Assembly: GCF_014656455.1 (NCBI RefSeq) | Contig: NZ_BNCL01000002.1 | Location: 248,001 to 312,000, forward strand | Source: Paracoccus aerius | GTDB taxonomy: Bacteria > Pseudomonadota > Alphaproteobacteria > Rhodobacterales > Rhodobacteraceae | Length of the DNA: 64,000 nt | Reading direction: 5' to 3' | In this document: positions 27,480 to 36,358 of the stretch, in pieces | Layout of the letters: every line of letters begins with the position of its first letter | How positions within the stretch are numbered: position 1 is the stretch's first letter | The notes under the pieces: model-generated | Told to the model about the DNA's origin: nothing | The model's database searches: none | The model's input: only the letters and a program-made list of their open reading frames with translations | Position numbers and translations under genes: made by a program

Positions 27480-28574
27480 TCAGGCGTCCATCAGGCCGGG
27501 GTTGAGGATGCCCGCCGGATCGAAGCTGCGGCGCAGCCCGTCCTGAAGCCGCGCGACGGCAGGGGGCAGCGGCGGGAAGGCCGGGCCTTCCGCGCCTTCG
27601 CGGCGGACCAGCGTGGCATGGGGGGCAAGGGCACGCGGGTTGCCGGGGCCGCGATACCAGATCAGGCCGCCGCCCCAATCCAGCGAGCAGTCCCCGCCCA
27701 TCGCTCGCAGCCCGTCGCAAAGGCCGGGCGCATCACTGGGCTTGCACAGGATTCGCCACAGCGGGCCGCCGCCGGCGAAATGCGCCACGTCGCGGATGGC
27801 TTGCCAAGGGGCATCGTCCAGAACCTCAGGGCGGTGGTCCGCCAGAAGCGCCAGCAGACGGTCGCGGCGATAGGCAAGCTGGCCTTCCAGCCCTTCGATG
27901 CGCAGATAGACCGTGCCGCCGACATGGGCCGCGCCCGAGACCTCGAAGGGGGTGGACAAAGCTGTCGTGAAGATGCGCAGGGCAATGTCCTCGGTCACGC
28001 CGAGAAAAGACAGCGTGGTGCGGGCGGGCAGCAGGGGCAGGGTCTTCAGCACCACCTCGGTCAGGACGGCGAGGGTGCCGTATGATCCGGCCAGCAGCTT
28101 GGACAGATCCAGGCCGGTGACGTTCTTCATCACCCGCCCGCCGTTCTTCATCACGCGGCCCCGGCCGTCGACGAATCGCACACCCAGCAGGTGATCGCGG
28201 CAGGCGCCCGCCAGCAACCGGCGCGGACCGCTGGCATTGGCCGCGACGGTGCCGCCCAGGGTAGGCGTGCCGTTGCCCCCTAGGACGGCGCCCATGTCGG
28301 GCGGCTCGAAAGCCAGGGCCTGGCCTTCGGCGGCCAGCATCTCTTCGATTTCCGGCAATGGCGTGCCGGGGCGGGCGATCAGCGTCATCTCGCCCGGCGA
28401 ATAGGTCACCACGCCGGACAGGCGCGACAGCGACAGGGCTTCGCCCGCCACACGGTTTTCGGCCCGCGTGCCGCCGCCCATGATGCGCAGAGGCGCACGC
28501 CGGGCATGGTGGTCCGACAGGATTTCGGACAGTTCGGCCTCGGTCATGGGCGCCAGATCCGATGCCACGTTCAT
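27480..28574 (-). CDS. glcE: Glycolate oxidase subunit GlcE (FAD-binding)
   Basis: This 364-residue protein of the FAD-linked oxidase (PCMH-type) family is shorter than GlcD, as expected for GlcE. Visible motifs include RIMGGGTRAENR, an FAD region around TLGGTVAANASGPRRLLAGACRDHLLG, and NVTGLDLSKLLAGSYGTLAVLTEVVLK. The start at ATG 28574 overlaps the glcD stop by four bases (ATGA). The open frame runs on to 29396, but that extension is the out-of-frame shadow of glcD. Confidence 0.93.
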   Translation of the reverse strand: MNVASDLAPMTEAELSEILSDHHARRAPLRIMGGGTRAENRVAGEALSLSRLSGVVTYSPGEMTLIARPGTPLPEIEEMLAAEGQALAFEPPDMGAVLGGNGTPTLGGTVAANASGPRRLLAGACRDHLLGVRFVDGRGRVMKNGGRVMKNVTGLDLSKLLAGSYGTLAVLTEVVLKTLPLLPARTTLSFLGVTEDIALRIFTTALSTPFEVSGAAHVGGTVYLRIEGLEGQLAYRRDRLLALLADHRPEVLDDAPWQAIRDVAHFAGGGPLWRILCKPSDAPGLCDGLRAMGGDCSLDWGGGLIWYRGPGNPRALAPHATLVRREGAEGPAFPPLPPAVARLQDGLRRSFDPAGILNPGLMDA

Positions 28575-30019
28575 TCCGCAGCCATCCCGCGATGCGCGGC
28601 GCTGGCGTCCAGCGGAAAGACCTTGGCCGGATTCAGCAGCCATTGGGGATCGAAGACATCCTTCACCTGCATCTGGATCGCCAGATCTTCGGGCGCATAC
28701 TGGTCCGACATCAGGTCGCGCTTTTCCACGCCCACCCCATGTTCGCCGGTCAGGCAGCCGCCCACCTCGACACAAAGGCGCAGGATGTCGGCGCCGAAGG
28801 CCTCGGCGCGCGCCAGGTCGCCGGGCTTGTTGGCGTTGAACAGGATCAGGGGATGCATGTTGCCGTCGCCCGCGTGGAAGACATTCGCGACCTCCAGCCC
28901 GTGCTGGCGCGACAGTTCGCCGATCCGGCGCAGGGTATAGGGCAACTGGCCCACAGGCACGGTGCCGTCCAGGCAGATGTAGTCGCCCAGGCGTCCCATC
29001 GCGCCGAAGGCCGACTTGCGGCCCTTCCAGATCGCCAGGGCTTCGTCGGCATTGCGGCTTTCGCGGAACTCGACCGGGTTCAGGGCGTCTGCGATGGCGC
29101 GGATGCGGGCGATCTGGTCGTCGATCTCGGCTCGCGATCCCTCGACCTCGACGATCAGGACGGCAGGGCAATCGGGGTATCCGGCCTTGGCGAAGGCCTC
29201 GACCGCGCGCAGGCAGGGTTCGTCCATGTATTCGATCGCAACCGGCAGCACGCCGGACCGGATGATGTTGGCCACGCATTCGCCCGCGACCTCGGGGGAA
29301 CCGAAGCCGATCAGCACGGGCCGCGCGCCTTCCGGGCGGGGCAGGATGCGCAAGGTGGCCTCGGTCACGACGCCAAGCTGGCCTTCGGACCCACACAGCA
29401 CGCCCAGCAGGTCCAGGCCCGCGGGGCCAAGTTCCGGCCCGCCCAGTTCAACGACCTCTCCGGTCGTCAGGACCACGGTCGCGCCCAGCAGGTTGTTGGT
29501 GGTGACCCCGTATTTCAGGCAATGCGCCCCACCCGAGTTCATCGCGATATTGCCCGCGATGGTGCAGGCCAGTTGCGAGGACGGGTCGGGCGCGTAGAAG
29601 AAGCCGTATGGTTCCAGTTCCGCGCTGACCGACAGGTTGGTCACGCCGGTCTGGACGCGGATGAAGCGGTTGTCGGTGTCGATCTGCAACACGTCGCGCA
29701 GGCGCATGGTGCCCAGGATCACGCAATCCGCGGTGGGCAACGCGCCGCCCGCCAAGGACGTCCCCGCCCCGCGCGGCACCACCGGCACACCCATCTGGCC
29801 GCAGATCTTCATCGTTGCCGCCACCTCTGCCGTCGTGCGCGGCAGGACCACGGCCAGCGGGGGGCAGCGGTATGCCGTCAGCGCGTCGCATTCATAGGCG
29901 CGGGTTTCCTGCGGGTCGTCGATCACAGCGTCCGGGGGCAGCACGGCGCGCAGGGCAGCCACGATCTGCGGGCCGCGCGCGATGATCCGCGGGTCGGGCG
30001 TCGGCATGGCGATGGACAT
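28571..30019 (-). CDS. glcD: Glycolate oxidase catalytic subunit GlcD
   Basis: This 482-residue flavoprotein oxidises glycolate (and probably D-lactate) to the 2-oxo acid. It has the VAO/PCMH FAD fold: VVPRGAGTSLAGGALP is the pyrophosphate-binding loop, IAMNSGGAHCLKYG is next, and the C-terminal metal/substrate region contains HAGDGNMHPLILF and GEHGVGVEKRDLM. ATG 30019 (MSIAMPTPDP) is chosen because it starts just ahead of the conserved N-terminus; the frame extends to 30361 across the divergent regulator. It leads the glcDEF operon, with a near-perfect palindrome 28 bases upstream. Confidence 0.95.
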   Translation of the reverse strand: MSIAMPTPDPRIIARGPQIVAALRAVLPPDAVIDDPQETRAYECDALTAYRCPPLAVVLPRTTAEVAATMKICGQMGVPVVPRGAGTSLAGGALPTADCVILGTMRLRDVLQIDTDNRFIRVQTGVTNLSVSAELEPYGFFYAPDPSSQLACTIAGNIAMNSGGAHCLKYGVTTNNLLGATVVLTTGEVVELGGPELGPAGLDLLGVLCGSEGQLGVVTEATLRILPRPEGARPVLIGFGSPEVAGECVANIIRSGVLPVAIEYMDEPCLRAVEAFAKAGYPDCPAVLIVEVEGSRAEIDDQIARIRAIADALNPVEFRESRNADEALAIWKGRKSAFGAMGRLGDYICLDGTVPVGQLPYTLRRIGELSRQHGLEVANVFHAGDGNMHPLILFNANKPGDLARAEAFGADILRLCVEVGGCLTGEHGVGVEKRDLMSDQYAPEDLAIQMQVKDVFDPQWLLNPAKVFPLDASAAHRGMAAE

Positions 30020-30046
30020 GGCTCGGGCCTTTCTGTTCCGGCATCT

Positions 30047-30067
30047 TTGGTAAAATGATTTGACCAA
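30047..30067. promoter_or_regulatory. 21-bp near-perfect palindrome, candidate GntR operator for glc genes
   Basis: The arms TTGGT (30047-30051) and ACCAA (30063-30067) frame inner arms AAAT (30053-30056) and ATTT (30058-30061). Only positions 6 and 16 (and the odd central base) break the symmetry. FadR-subfamily GntR regulators commonly bind TTGGT/ACCAA-type palindromes. It sits in the shared region between divergent glcD and the regulator gene and could control both. Confidence 0.65.
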
Positions 30068-30113
30068 GCCTGTCAATTGCGATGATATGGCCGCAGCGAT
30101 AAGGGTGCCGCCC

Positions 30114-30893
30114 ATGACCGAATTTCCGATCCGCCCCGAACGCGCCGCCGAGGCCGTGGCCCGCCATATCGAGACGCTGATCCTTGAAGGGTCACTGGCC
30201 CCCGATGAAGGGCTGCTGCCGGAACGTGACCTGGCGCAGCGGCTGAACGTGTCGCGCCCGACGCTGCGGGACGGGCTGAAGATGCTGCAGGATCGCGGGC
30301 TGCTGGTGGGCGAGAAGGGGCGCGGCCTGCGCGTGGCGCCGCTGGGGCAGGCGGCCTTCACGGACCCGCTGATCGCCCTTCTGGCCGATCACCCCGAGGT
30401 CGAGGACGACTATCTGGATTTCCGCGACGTGGTCGAAAGCCACGCGGCGGGTCTGGCCGCGCAGCGGGCCACGGAACTGGATCGCGACCGCATCGCCGCC
30501 GCGCTGGAGGCGATCGAGGCCGCCCATGCCGCCGCAACCCCCGCAGACGAGGCCGAGGCCGACGCTGCCCTGCACCAGGCAATCTACGAGGCCAGCCACA
30601 ACCTGGTCCTTTTGCAGATCATGCGGGCGCTGTCGGGCCACCTGCGCAGCAACGTGGCGCGGAACCGGGGGCGGATGTTCACCCTGCCGCAGATGCGCGA
30701 CCGGCTGCGCGACCAGCACCGCGCCATCGGGGCCGCGATCCTCGACCGCGACCCCGATGCAGCCCGCGCCGCGGCCCACGACCATCTGGACTATGTCCGC
30801 CAAGCCTCGCGCGACATTGCCGAGGCCGAGGCGCAACTGGAAACCGCCCGCCGCCGCCAGTCGGGCGGAGGCCTGGGCCAGCGTCGCCCATGA
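30114..30893 (+). CDS. glcC: GntR-family (FadR subfamily) regulator of the glycolate genes
   Basis: This 259-residue regulator has a winged helix at residues ~10-75 (PERDLAQRLNVSRPTLRDGLKMLQDRGLLV) and an FCD ligand domain after it. The FCD domain includes HQAIYEASHN and HRAIGAAILDRDPDAARAAAHDHL, with the conserved Asp/His metal ligands. It diverges from glcDEF and precedes glycerate kinase in an ATGA overlap, the arrangement of GlcC-type regulators. ATG 30114 is chosen for the AAGGG ribosome-binding site and because the helix-turn-helix follows directly; TTG 30060 and ATG 30087 are in frame. Glycolate or glyoxylate as ligand is inference. Confidence 0.88.
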   Translation: MTEFPIRPERAAEAVARHIETLILEGSLAPDEGLLPERDLAQRLNVSRPTLRDGLKMLQDRGLLVGEKGRGLRVAPLGQAAFTDPLIALLADHPEVEDDYLDFRDVVESHAAGLAAQRATELDRDRIAAALEAIEAAHAAATPADEAEADAALHQAIYEASHNLVLLQIMRALSGHLRSNVARNRGRMFTLPQMRDRLRDQHRAIGAAILDRDPDAARAAAHDHLDYVRQASRDIAEAEAQLETARRRQSGGGLGQRRP

Positions 30894-32161
30894 CCGCGCC
30901 CGCCGCCGATCCAAGTGCCGACCCTGGCGCCTTCCTGCGCGCCCTGTTCGACCGCGCGGTCGAGGTGGCCGATCCCATGCGCTCGCTTGCAACCCATCTG
31001 CCGCCGCGGCCCGACGGGCGCGTGGTGGTGATCGGCGCGGGCAAGGCCAGTGCCCGCATGGCCGAGGCCGTGGAAGCCGCCTGGGGGTCATGCGAAGGCC
31101 TGGTCATCACCCGCTATGGCTATGGCCGCCCCTGCAAGGGGATCGAGATCGTCGAGGCCGCCCATCCGGTCCCGGATGAGGCCGGGGCCCAGGCCACGCT
31201 GCGGATGCTGGACCTGCTGGCCGGGCTTGACGAGGGGGATTTCGTTCTGGCGCTGATCTCGGGCGGGGCCTCGGCGCTGCTTTGCGCGCCGGTTCAGGGC
31301 GTGGGCCTTGCGGAAAAGCAGGCGGTGAATGCAGCGCTGCTGGCCTCGGGCGCGCCGATCGGGCAGATGAACGTGGTCCGCAAGCACCTGTCGCGCGTCA
31401 AGGGCGGCCAGCTGGCTGCAGCCGCCTGGCCCGCACGGATGCTGGCGCTGATGATCTCGGACGTGCCGGGGGACGATCCGGCGATGATCGGGTCTGGGCC
31501 GACGGTGGGCGACGCCAGCACCTCCGCCGATGCGCGGACGATCCTGGACCGCTGGGGGATCGCAGTCCCTGACAGCGTCACCCGCGCCCTGCAAGGCGGC
31601 AGCGGCGTCATTCCCCCCGGCGATCCGCGCCTGTCACGGGTCAAGAACCACATCATCGCCGCCCCTGCCCGATCGCTGGAGGCTGCGGCCGAAATGGCCC
31701 GCGCCGCCGGTTGCACCGTCGAGATCCTGGGTGATTCCCTGGAGGGCGAGGCGCGCGAGGTCGCGGCCCAGCATGCCCGCCTGGCCCTGTCGCGGCAGGC
31801 CGACGGCCATGGCAGCGGCCAGCCGCATCTCATCCTGTCGGGCGGCGAGCTGACTGTGACCCGGCGAGGCACAGGGATCGGCGGGCCTAATTCCGAATAT
31901 TGCCTGGCCTTGGCCATTGCGCTTGCGGCGGCGCCGGGCATTCACGCACTGGCCTGCGACACGGATGGCGTCGATGGCGCGGCCGAGGTTGCGGGCGCGA
32001 TCATCGGCCCCGGCACCTTGTCCGTTATGTCGCCGGACCTTGCGCGGCAGGCCTTGTCGGCGAACGATGCGCACGGCTTTTTCCAAGCCTGCGATGCTCA
32101 GGTCATTACTGGACCTACGCTGACGAACGTGAACGATTTCAGGGCGATCCTGACTTTATAG
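30890..32161 (+). CDS. Glycerate kinase (DUF4147/MOFRL, TtuD/GckA type)
   Basis: This 423-residue protein belongs to the class II glycerate kinase family, which makes 2-phosphoglycerate from glycerate. Members were earlier annotated as hydroxypyruvate reductase. Visible features: VVVIGAGKASARMAEAVEAAWG near residue 45, LALISGGASALLCAP near 120, and a C-terminal MOFRL domain with GIGGPNSEYCLALAIAL and CDTDGVDGAAEVAGAIIGP. Placing it behind the glycolate regulator makes sense: glycolate becomes glyoxylate, then tartronate semialdehyde and glycerate, then this enzyme feeds glycolysis. The intermediate enzymes are not in the window. Confidence 0.92.
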   Translation: MTAPAADPSADPGAFLRALFDRAVEVADPMRSLATHLPPRPDGRVVVIGAGKASARMAEAVEAAWGSCEGLVITRYGYGRPCKGIEIVEAAHPVPDEAGAQATLRMLDLLAGLDEGDFVLALISGGASALLCAPVQGVGLAEKQAVNAALLASGAPIGQMNVVRKHLSRVKGGQLAAAAWPARMLALMISDVPGDDPAMIGSGPTVGDASTSADARTILDRWGIAVPDSVTRALQGGSGVIPPGDPRLSRVKNHIIAAPARSLEAAAEMARAAGCTVEILGDSLEGEAREVAAQHARLALSRQADGHGSGQPHLILSGGELTVTRRGTGIGGPNSEYCLALAIALAAAPGIHALACDTDGVDGAAEVAGAIIGPGTLSVMSPDLARQALSANDAHGFFQACDAQVITGPTLTNVNDFRAILTL

Positions 32162-32220
32162 CTTTCAGATAATGCAATCGTCGCACCCGGCTGCGTTTTG
32201 TTAGGCCTTGTGTCGGCTGG

Positions 32221-32250
32221 TTGACACTTCGCCTCAGACAAAAGGTCTAT
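32221..32250 (+). promoter_or_regulatory. Candidate promoter before the structured RNA and Crp/Fnr gene
   Basis: A consensus TTGACA at 32221-32226 is followed after 18 bases by GTCTAT (32245-32250), a weak -10. The -35 lies inside a small inverted repeat (GTGTC 32210-32214 with GACAC 32223-32227). AGACA (32236-32240) and TGTCT (32252-32256) flank the -10. These could be operator half-sites. Confidence 0.4.
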
Positions 32251-32256
32251 CTGTCT

Positions 32257-32364
32257 AAGGGCGCAGTCGTGGTGCGCTGCATTTTCTGGGTTGAGTGCGA
32301 GTTCCGGCTATCCCGTCGCATCTTGTGTGATGCGTTGCCCTTTTTGGGCCGGGATAGCCTTTTT
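32257..32364 (+). ncRNA. Candidate structured RNA or leader attenuator ending in a U-tract
   Basis: Several nested perfect stems lie upstream of the Crp/Fnr gene. GCGCA (32261-32265) pairs with TGCGC (32273-32277). A 10-bp outer stem pairs GGCTATCCCG (32306-32315) with CGGGATAGCC (32350-32359). Inside it sit two further hairpins: CGCATC/GATGCG (32317-32322 with 32329-32334) and GCCC/GGGC (32337-32340 with 32346-32349). TTTTT follows directly at 32360-32364. A three-way junction ending in a U-tract looks like a small RNA with its own terminator, or an attenuator for the downstream regulator. I recognise no Rfam family. A plain terminator for the glycerate kinase transcript is the dull alternative. 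Confidence 0.45.
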
Positions 32365-32434
32365 CCTGCTTCATTGCTATGATTTCGCGGTTCGCGGGCG
32401 GCCTGCCCGAATGTTGCCGAGGGACCTGTTTGCG

Positions 32435-33106
32435 ATGATCGATCCCCAGGAATATTCCCATCTGTTTCAGGCGCCGATCCTGAAGGGGCTGACACGGAGC
32501 CAGAAGCACGCGCTGCTGGCGAGCTGCACATCCCGGCTGCTGAAACCCGGGGCCTATATCCTGCGCCAGGGCGAGACGACCGAGGGCAGCTATTTCATCG
32601 CCTCGGGCCGGGTCGAGGTCTGTTACGTGGACAGTTCCGGCAACCAGGTCATCGTCCATATCGCCACGGCCGGAGAGATGCTGGGCGAGGTCGAGGCCCT
32701 GTCGGGCCGACCCTGCGCGGCCAGCTGCCAGACCCTGACGGACACGACAGTGCTGTTCTGCCCCGCCAAGGCGCTGTTCGCCCATGTCCCCCCGCAGATC
32801 CTGATCCCGAACCTGTGCACCCTGCTGCATGACCGTCTGATGCGGGAAAACCGCAACCGGACGGCCGACCATTACTACAGTGCCGAACAGCGCATCCGCC
32901 TGTATCTGCGCCAATTGACCAGCGAATCTGACGATTCGGTGCAGATCAGCCAGTCGCAATTGGGGGTGGTCATCGGCTGTTCGCGCCAAACGGTGAACAA
33001 GATGCTGGGCGAATTGCGCGACGCCGGCATCATCGAACTGGGACGCAGCGCCGTGCGCGTGCTGGACCGGGCGCGCCTCGAAGCTGGCGCGCCGGTCCTG
33101 GAATGA
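32435..33106 (+). CDS. Crp/Fnr-family transcriptional regulator
   Basis: This 223-residue regulator has an N-terminal cyclic-nucleotide-binding-like beta-barrel (residues ~15-125, including GAYILRQGETTEGSYFIASGRVEV and GEMLGEVEALSGRPCAAS). A C-terminal winged helix follows: ISQSQLGVVIGCSRQTVNKMLGELRDAGIIEL. The N-terminal cysteine cluster of FNR is missing, so it is not an iron-sulfur oxygen sensor. The ligand is unknown. The start is ambiguous: ATG 32435 follows GAGGGA by ten bases and ATG 32411 is eight codons upstream. A candidate structured RNA occupies its leader. The convergent PaaK-like gene begins its stop codon in the very next base. Confidence 0.85.
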   Translation: MIDPQEYSHLFQAPILKGLTRSQKHALLASCTSRLLKPGAYILRQGETTEGSYFIASGRVEVCYVDSSGNQVIVHIATAGEMLGEVEALSGRPCAASCQTLTDTTVLFCPAKALFAHVPPQILIPNLCTLLHDRLMRENRNRTADHYYSAEQRIRLYLRQLTSESDDSVQISQSQLGVVIGCSRQTVNKMLGELRDAGIIELGRSAVRVLDRARLEAGAPVLE

Positions 33107-34288
33107 TCACCGCAGGTCGGCGATCACCCGGCCGTCATTGGGCAGGCTGCCGGGCGCGACGACCTCGACCGAGCCCTTCAGGCGCGTGATCTCGGCCAGC
33201 TTGTCGGCCAGCGGGGCCGCCACGCCGCTGTCGGCATGTTCCACCAGCAGGTGCATCCGGTCCTGTTCGCCGCTCCGGCTGATTTCCAGGCGCAGGCGCT
33301 GGCAGCCGGGCACCGCGCGGCCGATGGCGGCGATCTGTTCGGGGCGCACGAACATCCCCTTGACCTTCGCTGCCTGGTCGGCACGGCCCATCCAGCCCTT
33401 GATGCGGCGCGCGCCGGTGGCCCCTGGGATGATGGCCGACATGTCGCCCGTGGCAAAGCGCAGCAGCGGGTAGTCGGCGTCAAGCCGCGTCACCACGATC
33501 TCTCCCACCTCGCCATCGGGGACGGGCTGGCCCGTGCCGGGACGCACGATCTCGACGATCGCGCCGTCGTTCAGCACCATCCCCGGCCCGCCATCCTCAT
33601 AGGCCACGATGCCCAGGTCGGCGGTGCCATAGCATTGGCTGACGGCCACGCCTCGCGACGAAAGTTCGGCCCGCAGGCTGTCGGGCAGGGCCGCGCCAGT
33701 GACCATGCCGACCTGAAGGCAGGTCCGGTCCAGGCCGGCCTCATCCGCCTTGTCCAGGATGATCTTCAGGAAATCCGGCACGCCCACATAGACGCGCGGG
33801 CGGTATTGCCGGATCGCCACAAGCTGGTCGGCGGTATTGCCGGGACCGGCAGGGATGACCGGGCAGCCCAGGGCCTCGGCCCCGGCCTCGAAGATGAAGG
33901 CGGCGGGCGTCAGGTGATAGGAGAAGGTGTTCAGGATCACGTCGCCCCCCTGCACCCCGGCGGCAGACAGGGCGGCAGCCGATCCCCACCAGTCCGGTCC
34001 GCGCCCTTCTGGGTCGAAGATCGGGCCGGGCGACACGAACAGCCGCCGCAGGCCCGTAACCGGCCCGCCGGTCAGCCCGCCAAAGGGCGCGTCCTTGGCC
34101 TGCATGTCCACCAGATCCGACTTGCGCAGCACCGGAAGGGCCGCCAGGTCGTCCAGGCTGTCCAGCGGCTTGTCCGGCAGGCCCGCCCAGAAGGGCTGGC
34201 TGCCGCGCATCCGCGCCAATTGCGCGTTCAGACGGGCAAGCGGGGTCCCCTCGCGCGTGTCGCGGGCGTGGTCAAGATCGACGGTCAT
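33107..34288 (-). CDS. Phenylacetate-CoA ligase-like (PaaK family) protein with divergent ATP loop
   Basis: This 393-residue protein has the layout of the PaaK branch of AMP-forming CoA ligases. Visible late motifs are VSQCYGTADLGIVAYE (the YGxTE region), GEVGEIVVTRLDADYPLLRFATGDMS, and the C-terminal hinge RIKGWMGRADQAAKVKGMFVRPEQI. The phosphate-binding loop, normally SSGTTGxPT, reads FVSPGPIFDPEG here, so the Ser/Thr-rich ATP loop is not recognisable. It is shorter than typical PaaK. It is the last gene of the Liv-type operon, nine bases after livF. Either it uses a changed adenylation mechanism, or it binds the ligand or CoA ester without full ligase activity. Confidence 0.8.
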   Translation of the reverse strand: MTVDLDHARDTREGTPLARLNAQLARMRGSQPFWAGLPDKPLDSLDDLAALPVLRKSDLVDMQAKDAPFGGLTGGPVTGLRRLFVSPGPIFDPEGRGPDWWGSAAALSAAGVQGGDVILNTFSYHLTPAAFIFEAGAEALGCPVIPAGPGNTADQLVAIRQYRPRVYVGVPDFLKIILDKADEAGLDRTCLQVGMVTGAALPDSLRAELSSRGVAVSQCYGTADLGIVAYEDGGPGMVLNDGAIVEIVRPGTGQPVPDGEVGEIVVTRLDADYPLLRFATGDMSAIIPGATGARRIKGWMGRADQAAKVKGMFVRPEQIAAIGRAVPGCQRLRLEISRSGEQDRMHLLVEHADSGVAAPLADKLAEITRLKGSVEVVAPGSLPNDGRVIADLR

Positions 34289-34297
34289 GGGCTTTCC

Positions 34298-35086
<789 letters not shown>

Positions 35087-35089
35087 GGC

Positions 35090-36319
35090 TTAGTTGCCTT
35101 CCTTGTACTTGGCGGCCGATTCCTCGATCACCTGGCGGATCAGCTCGGGATAGGCGGCGTGCCATTCGCTGACCGGCACCCACTTCTCGCCGTCCCATTC
35201 CGACACGCGGCCTGCGCCGCCGCCTTGGTGATCCTCGGCGGTATAGGTCACGGCGGGCATCAGCCCCTCGGCGTCAAAGCCCGAGATCTTCTCGAAGCCG
35301 GCCTTCAGCGTCTCTCCGGTCAGCGGCTGGCCGCCTTCCATCCCCAGGCGCGCGGCCTCGACCGCGACGGCCATCGTGGCGACGCCAAGGTTATAGTAGC
35401 TGTTGCCGACATTGGCTTGGTCGCCCGAGCCCTTGCCAGCGGCGATGACCTTTTCCTGGATCCGCTGGATGATCGGCAGGTCGGTGCCGGCCGCGGTCGC
35501 CTCGAAGCGCTTGACGCCCTTCATCTGCGGGCCGACGTTGGCGGCATCTGTTTCGGCCAGCCAGATCACCGAATGGATCTGTTCGGGCGCGATGCCGTTC
35601 TGGATGGCGGTTCGCACGGATACGGCCTGACCGCCGCCCGCGCCCCAGATCAGGACATAGTCGGGGCGGTAACGCCGAACTTCGGACCAGGCGGCGGACT
35701 GTTCGTTGCCGGGGCTGGCATAGGGGAAGGCCTGGAACTCGAACCCTTCCTGTTCGGACAGGGCTTCCAGGATCGGGCCGGGTTCGCGGCCGAAGGGGCT
35801 GTCGATATGGACGATGGCGATCTTCTTGCCTTCCAGCCCGCCATTGTTCTTCATGTGCTCGATCAGGTTTGCGGCCTGGGCCCAATAGGTGGGCAGCATC
35901 GGGAAGACATAGGGGAACACGGTCCCGTCGGATGCGTCGCCGCGCCCGTGGGCGGGGGTGATGACGATGTTCTTGTCGGCCTGCGCCTGGTCCAGGATCG
36001 CGGCGGATACCGGCGTCGACAGGAAGTCGAACAGGATCGCGCCTTCTTCCTTGGCGCGGTTATAGGCCTCGATTCCGCGCTGCGGCTGGTTGCCGGTGTC
36101 GCGGACGATGGCGGTCACAGAGTTGCCCTCGCCCAGAAGGCCTTCGGCATTCGCCAGGGCCAGATAGTCTTGCTGCCCCTGGTTATACTGGCCGGTCACG
36201 AAGGTATAAACCGCCGTGAAATCCTGAAGCAGGCCGAACTTTACGTCTTCGGCGGCCACGGGGGCGGACAGCCCGGCCACAAGGGCCGTTGTCAGCGCCA
36301 GCTTGCGCAGAAAGGTCAT
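35090..36319 (-). CDS. ABC transporter substrate-binding protein (LivJ/LivK type)
   Basis: This 409-residue periplasmic binding protein has signal peptide MTFLRKLALTTALVAGLSAPVAA and the type I Leu/Ile/Val-binding fold (VKFGLLQDFTAVYTFVTGQYNQGQQDYLALAN near the N-terminus). At 409 residues it is longer than LivJ, like relatives that bind aromatic or other carboxylates. The two neighbouring CoA-ligase-like genes point to an organic acid rather than an amino acid as ligand. ATG 36319 follows GGAGG at seven bases; the frame extends further, to 36355. Confidence 0.9.
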   Translation of the reverse strand: MTFLRKLALTTALVAGLSAPVAAEDVKFGLLQDFTAVYTFVTGQYNQGQQDYLALANAEGLLGEGNSVTAIVRDTGNQPQRGIEAYNRAKEEGAILFDFLSTPVSAAILDQAQADKNIVITPAHGRGDASDGTVFPYVFPMLPTYWAQAANLIEHMKNNGGLEGKKIAIVHIDSPFGREPGPILEALSEQEGFEFQAFPYASPGNEQSAAWSEVRRYRPDYVLIWGAGGGQAVSVRTAIQNGIAPEQIHSVIWLAETDAANVGPQMKGVKRFEATAAGTDLPIIQRIQEKVIAAGKGSGDQANVGNSYYNLGVATMAVAVEAARLGMEGGQPLTGETLKAGFEKISGFDAEGLMPAVTYTAEDHQGGGAGRVSEWDGEKWVPVSEWHAAYPELIRQVIEESAAKYKEGN

Positions 36320-36358
36320 GTGTTTTCCTCCCATGTTATGCGTTCCCCCTCCCAAGGG

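Noticed and set aside
24350..27505. 1051-codon open frame on the plus strand across the ABC exporter and glcF
   Set aside because: It spans two real minus-strand genes and the gap between them. The His/Gln/Gly-rich product is typical of antisense reading.
27480..29396. A 638-codon frame that looks like an extended GlcE
   Set aside because: The first ~270 codons are an Arg/Gly/Pro-rich shadow of glcD. GlcE starts at 28574.
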